Source: Enorma massiliensis phI
GTDB taxonomy: Bacteria > Actinomycetota > Coriobacteriia > Coriobacteriales > Coriobacteriaceae
Direction of reading: 5' to 3'
DNA: 38,078 nucleotides
Assembly (NCBI RefSeq): GCF_000311845.1
Contig: NZ_HE978574.1
Span: forward strand, 1,569,008-1,607,085
Shown: in pieces, positions 1 to 7,226 of the stretch
How the letters are laid out: each line of letters begins with the position of its first letter
How positions within the stretch are numbered: position 1 is the first letter of the stretch
Translations under genes and position numbers: made by a program
The notes under the pieces: generated by a model
Seen by the model: the letters and a program-made list of their open reading frames with translations, nothing else
Databases searched by the model: none
Told to the model about the DNA's origin: nothing

Positions 1-32
1 GCCGCGGGGCGCGCGCCACCCGTCTTCCGCGC

Positions 33-57
33 GGCGCCCGACGCGCCCTCGGGCGCC
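33..57. other. GC-rich hairpin downstream of the femX-like gene
   Basis: A perfect 9-bp inverted repeat (GGCGCCCGA / TCGGGCGCC) with a 7-nt loop lies 40 nt beyond the stop of the minus-strand femX-like gene. Neither side carries a T-tract, so it is not a convincing intrinsic terminator. The first 96 bases contain no gene I can support, and the sequence is extremely GC-rich. Confidence 0.3.
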
Positions 58-96
58 GACGGGGCGCCGGAATCTGATCGCATCGACGGCACAGCG

Positions 97-1068
97 CTAT
101 TTGAAGAGACGGCGGTAGAGCTTGAGCGCGGCGTCCCACACGTGGTAGAGCGGCGAGAGCGGGCGGTCGAACGTGCCGATCCACACCGTGGGCTCGCCGG
201 CGAACAGCAGCTTGAAGTTGCTCACACCGCCCTCGAGCAGGCCGTTCAGATCGTAGAGCGCGGCCCCCGCCTCCTTAGCGGCGCACATGGCATGCCATTT
301 GAGCAGGTAGTTCGCCCGCAGGCGCTTGCCCTCCTCGGTCACGCCGCCCCACAGCTCGAACGCCGTGCCCGACGTGGTGATGTTCCACAGGAACGCGAGC
401 GGCCGCCCCTCGAACTCCGCGAGAAAGACCTGGTTGACATCCGAGCACGCGGTGAACGCGGTGCGGTAGTACTCATCGGTGTGGAGCGCGAAATCATCGC
501 TCTCCGCGGTGTGGTGGTAGATGTCCATGATCGCGTCGAGGTCGTCTGCCGTGGCGCTGCGCACGGTCACGCCCGAACGGCCCGCCTTGCGGATGTACTG
601 CCGCGCCTTCTTCGAATGGAGGCCCGCCATGATCTCGTCCTCGCTGGGCGCCAGGTCGATGGCCGCCGTACGGGGCAGCGAGATCTTCTCGGAGGGGAGC
701 CATGCGCTGCTCAGCGCGACGGAGCCCTCCGGGACGGCCGGGTCGATCTTGAGGGAGACGGCCGAGAGGTTCGCCTTGCACCACGCCGCGACGTCGTCCG
801 CGACCCGGGGGACATCGGCCGTCCGGTCCGCCACGGGGCCGCGCGGGGCGTAGCAGATATGGCCGAACGGCCAGGGGAGCTTGCGAACGAGCACCTGGCA
901 TGCGCCGGCGAAGGCGCCGTCGCGCTCGACCACGATGCGCCGCGCCCTCCACGAGCCCGTGTGCTCCTTGAGCTCGCCCCATCCCCATGCCTGCATGGGG
1001 TGACCGGCATGCTCGTTGATGAGACGGTTCCATGCACCAGCGTCGGTGACCTCGCGATATTCGACCAT
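97..1068 (-). CDS. FemX/FemAB-family peptidoglycan bridge aminoacyltransferase
   Basis: This 323-residue protein resembles FemX/MurM-type ligases, which move an amino acid from an aminoacyl-tRNA onto the side-chain amine of the stem-peptide diamino acid in UDP-MurNAc-pentapeptide or lipid II, in the cytoplasm. The length fits the compact FemX form with two GNAT-like lobes and no coiled-coil arm. Family-like features are the QAWGWGELKE segment near residue 26, the SKKARQYIRKA segment around the middle, and the C-terminal YDLNGLLEGGVSNFKLLF motif. The start at 1068 is chosen because AAGGTTGGAG sits 3 nt upstream; an upstream in-frame ATG at 1152 would overlap the divergent tRNA promoter. The nearest neighbour, divergent and 106 bp away, is an unusual tRNA gene, and other cell-wall genes follow. 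The amino acid transferred cannot be read from the sequence. Confidence 0.88.
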   Translation of the reverse strand: MVEYREVTDAGAWNRLINEHAGHPMQAWGWGELKEHTGSWRARRIVVERDGAFAGACQVLVRKLPWPFGHICYAPRGPVADRTADVPRVADDVAAWCKANLSAVSLKIDPAVPEGSVALSSAWLPSEKISLPRTAAIDLAPSEDEIMAGLHSKKARQYIRKAGRSGVTVRSATADDLDAIMDIYHHTAESDDFALHTDEYYRTAFTACSDVNQVFLAEFEGRPLAFLWNITTSGTAFELWGGVTEEGKRLRANYLLKWHAMCAAKEAGAALYDLNGLLEGGVSNFKLLFAGEPTVWIGTFDRPLSPLYHVWDAALKLYRRLFK

Positions 1069-1133
1069 GAGCTCCAACCTTTTCTCGATTTCAACTGCAT
1101 ACTCTATCATGCCCGCATATCTCGCCAGCGCCC

Positions 1134-1161
1134 TTGCACTAATACGACACATTGGTATAAT
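1134..1161 (+). promoter_or_regulatory. Promoter of the solitary tRNA gene
   Basis: TTGCAC (1134-1139) and a consensus TATAAT (1156-1161) are separated by 16 nt. Transcription would begin at about 1168, only a few bases before the mature tRNA 5' end. This is one of the best -10 boxes in the window. Confidence 0.75.
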
Positions 1162-1174
1162 GTGCTCTGCACCT

Positions 1175-1249
1175 GCCGGTGTAGCTCAACGTTAGAGTAC
1201 CGGTCTTGTTTTCCGGGGATGCAGTGTTCGACTCCTGCCATCGGCTCCA
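1175..1249 (+). tRNA. Aberrant tRNA, Gly-like body with UGU at the anticodon position
   Basis: A 75-nt cloverleaf can be drawn. The acceptor stem (GCCGGTG 1175-1181 with CATCGGC 1239-1245) is complete, followed by U73 and an encoded CCA. The D-arm is GCTC / GAGT with a 7-nt loop AACGTTA, which lacks the usual G18-G19 pair (AACGGTA in ordinary tRNA-Gly). The anticodon stem has four good pairs plus a U31-U39 mismatch; the loop is CTTGTTT, giving TGT (Thr) at 34-36 with U instead of a purine at 37. The T-arm keeps TTCGACT but has one bulged T (1225). The 4-nt variable loop, U73 and D-loop resemble bacterial tRNA-Gly more than tRNA-Thr. Promoter and terminator are intact and the gene stands alone, divergent from a FemX-type ligase. 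It may be a non-proteinogenic tRNA for cell-wall synthesis, or a decaying tRNA gene. Amino-acid identity is uncertain. Confidence 0.7.
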
Positions 1250-1261
1250 TCGCTTCTCGTG

Positions 1262-1282
1262 ACCGCCTTCGGGTGGTTTTTT
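1262..1282 (+). terminator. Intrinsic terminator of the tRNA gene
   Basis: ACCGCC and GGTGGT pair (6 bp including one G-T) around a TTCG loop and are followed by a run of T. It lies 12 nt after the encoded CCA, so the tRNA is a single-gene transcription unit. Confidence 0.8.
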
Positions 1283-1413
1283 CATATCTGCACCAAGCGG
1301 GCAGGAGGCTGCACCCAAGGGATTTGGACCTCAGGACACAGGCCTCATCGAGCGGTTGCGTCGGCGGCCTCTGGAGGATTCGGGCGACCCCTGCGCCCCC
1401 CTCACCAGTAGTC

Positions 1414-1419
1414 TATAAT
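1414..1419 (+). promoter_or_regulatory. Candidate -10 box for the ATP-grasp/aminotransferase operon
   Basis: A consensus TATAAT lies 72 nt before the start of the first ATP-grasp gene, without a recognisable -35 box. The rest of the gap 1283-1490 shows no gene and no clear structure. Confidence 0.45.
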
Positions 1420-1490
1420 CGCAGGCGACCGAAGGGCTCGACGCTCAGCCGTCGCGCCCGGCACCATCCGCAACCTATCCCGGAGATTCT

Positions 1491-2735
1491 ATGCCCTCTT
1501 CCACCACGCCCGCGCGCACCGACTTCGTCCCAGTCGTCCTCGGAGGGGACATCGGGTCGTACGCGCTCATCCGCGAATTCCACGAAGCCTACGGCATCAA
1601 GAGCATCGCCATGGGAACCGGCTTCATCGGGGCCATCACCCATTCGAAGATCGCTGAGCTCCACCATATCGACGCCTACGCCGAGCGCCCGCTCCTGCAG
1701 GGCCTCGCGGAGGTGCATGAGCGCTACCCGGAGCGGCGCATCGTGCTCGTCGCCAACACCGACCCGCTCATCGACACGCTCGAGGGCATGCACGACGACC
1801 TGCCCGCGTACGTCTCCTGCACCATCCCGCCGCGCACGGCGTTCGACGCCGTCTGCGACAAGGGCACCTTTGCTCGGCTCTGCCGCGAGCACGGCCTCGA
1901 GGCGCCGCGCACCGAAGTCGTCCGCCTCTCCGGAACGGGCCCCATCGCCCCCTCGGAGATTCCCTTCCCCGTCGTGGCGAAGCCCGCGGTCTCGGCCGGG
2001 TACTACGGCACGCTGCTCAAAGGCTTCAAGAAGGTCTACTACATCACGGCCCAGGCGGAGCTCGACGAGCTCTGGAGGGGCCTGCGGGCGGCGGGCTTCG
2101 ACGGCGACTTCCTCGTACAGGAGCTCATCGGCGGCGACGACACCTACATGGACTCCCTCACGCTCTACATCGGCCGCGACGGCAGGCCGCGCCTGCTCGG
2201 CGCCGCCCAGGTGCTCCTGGAGGACCACGCGCCTGCCATGCTCGGCAACCCCGTCGCCATGCTCATCCGCGAGAAGCAGGAGCTCTGGAAGCGCGCGGCC
2301 GAGCTCCTCGCCAGCGCGGGCTACCGCGGCTTCGCGAACTTCGACGTGAAGCGCGACCCCGCGACCGGACGCGAGGTCTTCCTTGATTGCAACCCCCGCA
2401 TGGGCAGGAATTCGTACTACAACGTCGCAGGCGGCGTTAACCCCATGGAGGTCCTCGTGCGCGACTCGATCGACGAGGCAGACGACGAGGTGCGCGTCGC
2501 GAGCGACCCCGCCCTCTACACGCTCGTCCCGCTGTCGCTCCTGCGCCGCTACGTGCGCGATGAGGCCCTGCTTTCCGAGGTCAACGACCTCATCCGGCGC
2601 AAGCGCGTCTTCGACCCCCAGCGCTACGCGCCCGACCGCGGCGTGCGCCGCATGCTCGACGTCGAGCTGACCGAGAAGAACCAGATCAGGAAGTTCGCAC
2701 GGTACTACCCCGAGGCCACGGACACCTCGTTCTAG
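1491..2735 (+). CDS. ATP-grasp ligase, D-aspartate ligase (Asl)-like
   Basis: This 414-residue soluble protein resembles the ATP-grasp family (COG3919) that includes the enterococcal D-aspartate ligase, which couples a D-amino acid to the side chain of the stem-peptide Lys using ATP. The N-terminal segment FVPVVLGGDIGSYALIREF resembles the start of that enzyme. K164 (VVAKP) sits where ATP-grasp folds bind ATP, and the metal-binding motif is DCNPRMGR at 299-306 (family form E/D-x-N-P-R). The start has GGAG about 6 nt upstream. The DegT-family gene follows 72 nt downstream in the same direction, so the two probably form an operon. A paralogue with the same MPSSTT start lies at 5755-7008. The family assignment is firm; the substrate (D-Asp or another amino acid) is inferred. 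Confidence 0.8.
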   Translation: MPSSTTPARTDFVPVVLGGDIGSYALIREFHEAYGIKSIAMGTGFIGAITHSKIAELHHIDAYAERPLLQGLAEVHERYPERRIVLVANTDPLIDTLEGMHDDLPAYVSCTIPPRTAFDAVCDKGTFARLCREHGLEAPRTEVVRLSGTGPIAPSEIPFPVVAKPAVSAGYYGTLLKGFKKVYYITAQAELDELWRGLRAAGFDGDFLVQELIGGDDTYMDSLTLYIGRDGRPRLLGAAQVLLEDHAPAMLGNPVAMLIREKQELWKRAAELLASAGYRGFANFDVKRDPATGREVFLDCNPRMGRNSYYNVAGGVNPMEVLVRDSIDEADDEVRVASDPALYTLVPLSLLRRYVRDEALLSEVNDLIRRKRVFDPQRYAPDRGVRRMLDVELTEKNQIRKFARYYPEATDTSF

Positions 2736-2807
2736 CGTGTCCGGCGCGGGTAGGCGCACCGCCGCGCAAGCGCCGCCTCAGAAAACCTTCGATGAAAGGA
2801 CGACGGA

Positions 2808-4010
2808 ATGCCGCAGCACCAAGAGACCGCGAACGCCCTCAAGGGCCTGCGCGAGGCGTTTGCCGAGCGGACGGGCACGCGTGCCCGCGATTGGCACCTC
2901 GTGTTCAAGGCGCGCTACGGCATGCGCGAGGTGTTCCGCACCCTCCGCGAGCAGCGCGGCGACGGCGCGGTCGTCACCACGCTCTTCACCGGCTGCACCG
3001 CCGTCGACTCCATCACGTCGGCGGGGCTCAGGCCTACCTACGCCGCCATCGACCCCGCGACGCTCACCGTCGACGCGGAGGCGCTGGAGGTCGGGGCGAA
3101 CGTCCGCGCCGTGATCGACCAGCATTCCTACGGCATGATCGACGCGCAGAAAAGCGCGCGGTGCGCCGAGAAGGCCCACGCGGCCGGGGCGCTCTACGTG
3201 GAGGACAGCGCCCATTGCCTGGCCCGCATGGCGCGCGATGCCTCCGGCGCGCCGCTCGCCGACATCTCCATCCATTCGATCGGCATCGAGAAGCAGCTGG
3301 GCGTGGGCTTCGGCGGCGCAATCTGGGTTAACCCCGCACTCGAGGACGCCGGGCTGCACCGCGCGCTCGAGGACGCGTTCGACGCGCTGCAGCCGCTCCC
3401 GTCCCGGATCGCCGCCGCCGCGCACCGCTACCGCCTGCAGAACCGCGTGCTCGCGCATCTGCCGCGCCCCATCAGCAGGCCGGCCCGGGCCGGCCTCGCC
3501 GCGGCAGGCCTCCTCGAGCTGCCGGTCGCCGAGACGGAGCGCGAAGGCCGGCTTCCCTATCCCGGGTACCTGCCGAGCGAGGACATCGCCCAGAAGATCC
3601 TCACCGCCTTCCCCACGCTCGACGCCGACGAAGCGAACAGGATCCGCTGGACGCAGGGCTACCTCGAGGCCCTCGAGGGGCTGGGCGGCATCGAGATCCC
3701 CGGTGCGGCGCGCGGTGCGGCGCGCGACCAGGCGCTCATCCGCTTCCCCATCATCCTCCCCAGCGAGGCCGCGGCGGACCCCCTCATCGCGGACCTGCGG
3801 GGCAACCATCTGTACTGCGTCGACTGGTACCGCGTGCCCTTCTACCCGGGCGCGCTCGACCTCTCCGCCTACGGCATGTCAGAGGACGATCAGAGCTACC
3901 GGGAGTTTCGCGCCCGCTACGGCGGCATCGTCGGGCTTCCCACCGATATCGACATCGAGCGCCTGCCCGAGGCCGTCGAGATCGTCCGCCGGCACGTGCG
4001 CCGCTCTTAG
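2808..4010 (+). CDS. DegT/DnrJ/EryC1/StrS-family PLP aminotransferase
   Basis: This is a 400-residue PLP-dependent fold-type I enzyme. The features seen are a substrate-entry segment TLFTGCTAVDSI near residue 57, DQHSYG at 104-109, VEDSAH at 131-136 with the Asp expected to contact the pyridine nitrogen, and SIGIEKQLGVGFGGAIWV with K162 in the place of the Schiff-base lysine. Family members usually aminate nucleotide-linked keto-sugars, but some act on other ketones, so the substrate is unknown. GAAAGGA lies about 8 nt before the ATG. The gene is the second and last of the ATP-grasp operon, which suggests it prepares or modifies a component used by the ligase. That is inference. No sugar-nucleotide genes are nearby to support the classical role. 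Confidence 0.75.
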   Translation: MPQHQETANALKGLREAFAERTGTRARDWHLVFKARYGMREVFRTLREQRGDGAVVTTLFTGCTAVDSITSAGLRPTYAAIDPATLTVDAEALEVGANVRAVIDQHSYGMIDAQKSARCAEKAHAAGALYVEDSAHCLARMARDASGAPLADISIHSIGIEKQLGVGFGGAIWVNPALEDAGLHRALEDAFDALQPLPSRIAAAAHRYRLQNRVLAHLPRPISRPARAGLAAAGLLELPVAETEREGRLPYPGYLPSEDIAQKILTAFPTLDADEANRIRWTQGYLEALEGLGGIEIPGAARGAARDQALIRFPIILPSEAAADPLIADLRGNHLYCVDWYRVPFYPGALDLSAYGMSEDDQSYREFRARYGGIVGLPTDIDIERLPEAVEIVRRHVRRS

Positions 4011-4189
4011 AGCCGTCGCTCGCAAGGTGGGCGACAGGCGCGCCAGCACGGGTGCGGGCCGCGCATCTACCACGCGCGTCGGTGCACAGCCGCCGGAATA
4101 CCGGCGCGCACAGCGGCGCGCGTGGCGTCCGTCCCGCATTCACCCGTTTGAGCGCGCCGTTCCTGCGCACCCACCCCTCGATATGAAAC

Positions 4190-4221
4190 GAGGCCCCGCA
4201 GCGCATGTGCCACGGGGCCTC
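4190..4221 (-). terminator. Hairpin between the convergent DegT and NlpC/P60 genes
   Basis: GAGGCCCCG (4190-4198) and CGGGGCCTC (4213-4221) form a perfect 9-bp stem with a 14-nt loop. On the minus strand it is followed by GTTTCAT, a weak T-tract, so it probably ends the NlpC/P60 transcript. The rest of the 4011-4189 gap shows nothing recognisable. Confidence 0.5.
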
Positions 4222-4259
4222 ATCGACAATCGGAACGAAGAAAGCCGACTAAGGATCCA

Positions 4260-5492
4260 TTACACCGGCGAGCCGCCACCAACGAAGTTGCGGGAATTCG
4301 AGCTGAGGCTGCTCCTGATGACACCAACGCCGGGCGACGATGCATGCACGTAGCGGCCGCCCCCGATATAGATGCCGACGTGGTAGATGCTTGAGCTGCT
4401 GCCGCCATAACCCCAGAACACGAGGTCGCCAGGCGAGAGGTAGGAAGTATTCGTGACCAGATGGCCCTTATTTTTCACGAGATTGCACTGAGCCTGGGAG
4501 GAACGCGGAAGCGAGATGCCGACCTGCTTGTAGCTGTACTGCACCAGGCCGGAGCAATCGAACGTGTCGGGGCCCTCGGTGCTGAAGACATACGGCTTGC
4601 CAACCTGCGCCAGAGCGATATCTACGACGCTTGACGGGGCATTGCCGGAATCGGTGTTGTTGTTCGAGCCGCCACCGCCGCTGGATCCACCGTTGTTGCT
4701 GGAGCCGCCGTTGTTATTGGACCCTCCGTTGTTGGAGCCGCCGCCGTTGTCGTTGGAGCCCCCGTCGTCGTCAGATCCGCCGTTGTCGTTATTCGAATTG
4801 CCGTTATCGCTGCCGCCACCCTGGTTGTTGTTGGCGGCCTCCTCGGCTGCAGCCTGCTCGGCAGCGGCACGCGCCGCCTCCTCGGCCAGAGCGGTCTGGA
4901 GCTCGCTATCAAGGCTGTTGTAATACGACTGCTGCTCGGAAACCTTCGACTGGATATCCTCGGTCTTCTGCTGCTGATCGCTCACCAGCTGCTGCTGCTC
5001 TTGCTCCTGCGTCGCAAGGTCGCTCTTCTTCTGCTCGAGCTCCTGCTGCGTCTGCTTCACCTGATCGATGAGCTCGGCATCGCGGTTGGCCATGCTATTC
5101 GCATAGTAGACGCGAGAAAGCAGTTCCTCGAAATCGGAAGCGCCGAGCACCACGGAAAGCGTGCTGTTGGAGCTGTTCTGCTTGTAGGTCTCGGCAAGGC
5201 GCTGCGAAAGCTCGGCCTGGCCCTGCTCAAGCTCCTGCTGCTTCTCCTCGATATCAGCCTCGGTCTGCTGAATCTCGGCCTGCACCGACTCAAGGTCGGA
5301 CTGGAGCTGGTAGAGCTCGTTATTTGCCGCCTCGAGCTCGTTGGAATATGTCATAAGCGTGCTGTACGCGTCGTTGACCTTCGACTGAAGGTCCGCTGGA
5401 TCGTCCGCAAAGGCAGTAGCCGGCACGCCGCTCAGTGCGAGCGACGCGGAGGCGAACAGCGTTACAGCGATTCTGGCACGTTTGAGCTGCAT
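4260..5492 (-). CDS. Secreted coiled-coil NlpC/P60 peptidoglycan endopeptidase
   Basis: This 410-residue exported hydrolase has a signal peptide at 1-29 (cleavage after AFA) and a Gln/Glu-rich coiled coil at about 32-215. An Asn/Gly/Ser linker follows at about 221-285, then an NlpC/P60 domain at about 287-410. The catalytic set is visible: C313 in FDCSGL, H371 in YHVGIY and H383 in YVHAS. The layout matches PcsB/RipA/CwlO-type cell-separation enzymes that cleave the stem peptide, with the coiled coil holding activity in check; that regulation is known for relatives and inferred here. GAGAGGA precedes the ATG. The 262-nt upstream gap (5493-5754) contains a TATAGT-like -10 on the minus strand but no clear -35. 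Confidence 0.9.
   Translation of the reverse strand: MQLKRARIAVTLFASASLALSGVPATAFADDPADLQSKVNDAYSTLMTYSNELEAANNELYQLQSDLESVQAEIQQTEADIEEKQQELEQGQAELSQRLAETYKQNSSNSTLSVVLGASDFEELLSRVYYANSMANRDAELIDQVKQTQQELEQKKSDLATQEQEQQQLVSDQQQKTEDIQSKVSEQQSYYNSLDSELQTALAEEAARAAAEQAAAEEAANNNQGGGSDNGNSNNDNGGSDDDGGSNDNGGGSNNGGSNNNGGSSNNGGSSGGGGSNNNTDSGNAPSSVVDIALAQVGKPYVFSTEGPDTFDCSGLVQYSYKQVGISLPRSSQAQCNLVKNKGHLVTNTSYLSPGDLVFWGYGGSSSSIYHVGIYIGGGRYVHASSPGVGVIRSSLSSNSRNFVGGGSPV
4638..4832 (-). repeat. Low-complexity Asn/Gly/Ser linker-coding repeat
   Basis: Roughly 65 codons of imperfect tandem NNGGS/NNNGGS units join the coiled coil to the NlpC/P60 domain. The DNA is built from short repeats of GTTGTT and GGAGCC-like units, so length change by slippage or recombination between strains is likely. 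Confidence 0.8.
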
Positions 5493-5754
5493 ATCATCAG
5501 TCCTCTCAATCGCAAGACCTGTTCACTATACCAACCATGCGCCGCACACGCCACCACCGCGCCCAAGCTTCAAACGATGGGCACACTGCTTAAGATGCGC
5601 GCGGCAAGATTCGCGCGGAACGGCCGCCGATTCGCTCACGGCGCCGCGATCTCTTTCGTACGGAGCCGTTCTCCAATTCGCACGGCGCCGTCCGCCCACC
5701 CAAGCACGAGCTCTTCCTCTAGACGCCCGTCACGCTGGAGCACGGACCCAGCCA

Positions 5755-7008
5755 CTAGATACCCGTCGCGTTGATGCGGGGGTAGTACTTCGCGAACTTG
5801 CGATAGTAGTTGAGGCCGATGGCCGTCTCCGTAAGGTTGCGGCGCAGGTCGTGTTCGAAGGGCGCCTTCGTGGGATTCACTGCCCTACCGGCGCGAATCA
5901 GGGAGCGCGCCTCGCTGGCAAGATCGCCCGAAAGATAGCGCAGTGCGAGACGCAGGGGCACCACGGAGTAGAGCGCCGTCTCGCGGTGCGTGAAGAGCGG
6001 CAGGTCCTCCTCGTCGAGCAGGTCCTTCACACCAAGCCACATGGGGTTCACCGCCGAAGCAGATACGTAATACGAGTTCCTCCCCAAGCGCGGGTTGCAC
6101 TCGAAGACGAAAAGCTCGCCCGTGCGCTCGTCTACCTTGAGGTCGAAGTTCGCCGGCCCATGCCAGCCCACCGAACGCAGCAGCTCGACCGCTCCCCGCG
6201 AGAACGCGGAGAGATCGCGCGTGACCATGGTCACGGGGTTGCCGATCATGTCGGGCCTGTGGTCCTCGAGCAGCACCTGCGCGCCCGTATCGAGCACGAG
6301 CTCGCCACGCCGATCGATGTAGACGGTGAGCGAGCGCTTGAAGGTGTCGTCGCCAAAGACCGGCTGCTGCATAAGCATGGTGCCCGAGAAGCCTACCTCG
6401 CGCAGACGCCGGAACAGGTCGTCGACCTCGGGCTGGGATTGGAGTAAATAGACCTTGTCGAACCCCTTGCGCCGCGCCGGCACATATTCAACGGACGAGG
6501 AGGCCTTGACGATGACAGGGAAGGCGTCGGGCCAGGGCTCGATGGGCGCGTCGCCGGCGAGCGAGACGTTCACCGTCTTGGGCAGACGAACGCCGTGCTC
6601 TGCCGCGAGACGCGCGAACGACTCCTTGGTATCAACGGCGTGTATCGCATCGAGCGGAGCAGCGAGCACGACGACGCCCTGCGGCAGGCTGTCGCGGATG
6701 CGCGCGATGTTCTCGACATGCATATCCATATTGCTCGTCACGAACAGGCGCTTGCCGCCCGCCGTGCGAGCAAGGTCGCAGATCGTCTCGCGGATGTGCT
6801 CGGCATCCATCTTGCGCAGCGGAACAACGTCGAAGATCGTGGAGCGCGAGATGGCGCTGATCGGCGCGGGGGCGATGCAGTAGGACCGAACGCCGAACGC
6901 CTCATAGAACTCTCGACCAACCGCATAGGCACCAAGATCGCCGCCAACGATGACCGGGATGAAGTCGTCACGCCGCTCGATGGGCGAAAACGTGGTTGAG
7001 CTGGGCAT
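5755..7008 (-). CDS. Second ATP-grasp ligase, D-aspartate ligase-like paralogue
   Basis: This 417-residue protein is homologous to the ATP-grasp ligase at 1491-2735. It has the same opening MPSSTT, the same DDFIPVIVGGDLGAYAV-type N-terminus, and the same VLLEDH(R/A)P block followed by a GNPV motif. The metal site is FECNPRLGRNSYY near residue 300. The start at 7008 is set by GGAGG about 9 nt upstream; a longer reading to 7071 has no ribosome site. It is transcribed away from murJ and towards the NlpC/P60 gene. Like its paralogue it probably adds an amino acid, possibly D-Asp or a second bridge residue, to peptidoglycan precursors. The difference in specificity between the two copies cannot be read here. 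Confidence 0.78.
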   Translation of the reverse strand: MPSSTTFSPIERRDDFIPVIVGGDLGAYAVGREFYEAFGVRSYCIAPAPISAISRSTIFDVVPLRKMDAEHIRETICDLARTAGGKRLFVTSNMDMHVENIARIRDSLPQGVVVLAAPLDAIHAVDTKESFARLAAEHGVRLPKTVNVSLAGDAPIEPWPDAFPVIVKASSSVEYVPARRKGFDKVYLLQSQPEVDDLFRRLREVGFSGTMLMQQPVFGDDTFKRSLTVYIDRRGELVLDTGAQVLLEDHRPDMIGNPVTMVTRDLSAFSRGAVELLRSVGWHGPANFDLKVDERTGELFVFECNPRLGRNSYYVSASAVNPMWLGVKDLLDEEDLPLFTHRETALYSVVPLRLALRYLSGDLASEARSLIRAGRAVNPTKAPFEHDLRRNLTETAIGLNYYRKFAKYYPRINATGI

Positions 7009-7155
7009 AAACCGCCTCCGAAGTGTTTTGAACGCAAGCAACAGCTTGCAAGTATAACTTTGCTCTCGCACCTGGCCGCGCCTACACAGAATACCCAGCC
7101 GAGAGCCGCGAAGCCCGCGCGCAAATCTGGAGATGCCATCGACGCGCCGCGTGCG

Positions 7156-7164
7156 TGCTAGAAT
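7156..7164 (+). promoter_or_regulatory. Candidate extended -10 promoter of the murJ-like gene
   Basis: TGCTAGAAT fits an extended -10 element (TGnTAnnnT) 62 nt before the murJ ATG. No -35 match is seen. The 218-nt gap 7009-7226 lies between divergent genes and must also hold the promoter of the second ATP-grasp gene, where TATACT occurs on the minus strand without a good -35. Confidence 0.4.
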
Positions 7165-7226
7165 GGCGGCTTAGCTTGAAACGCCGTCGCTGAGCCCTCC
7201 CCCAGCGACCTGCGCAAAGGATCGGC

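Noticed and set aside
1188-1233. Reading the tRNA as an ordinary tRNA-Thr(TGU)
   Set aside because: U37, the missing GG in the D-loop, the U-U mismatch and the T-stem bulge are all unlike functional tRNA-Thr, so the plain label would be misleading.
142-2349. Long plus-strand open frame crossing the femX-like gene, tRNA and ATP-grasp gene
   Set aside because: Antisense and out-of-frame reading in very GC-rich DNA; it is low-complexity Arg/Ala/Ser sequence and runs through a tRNA.
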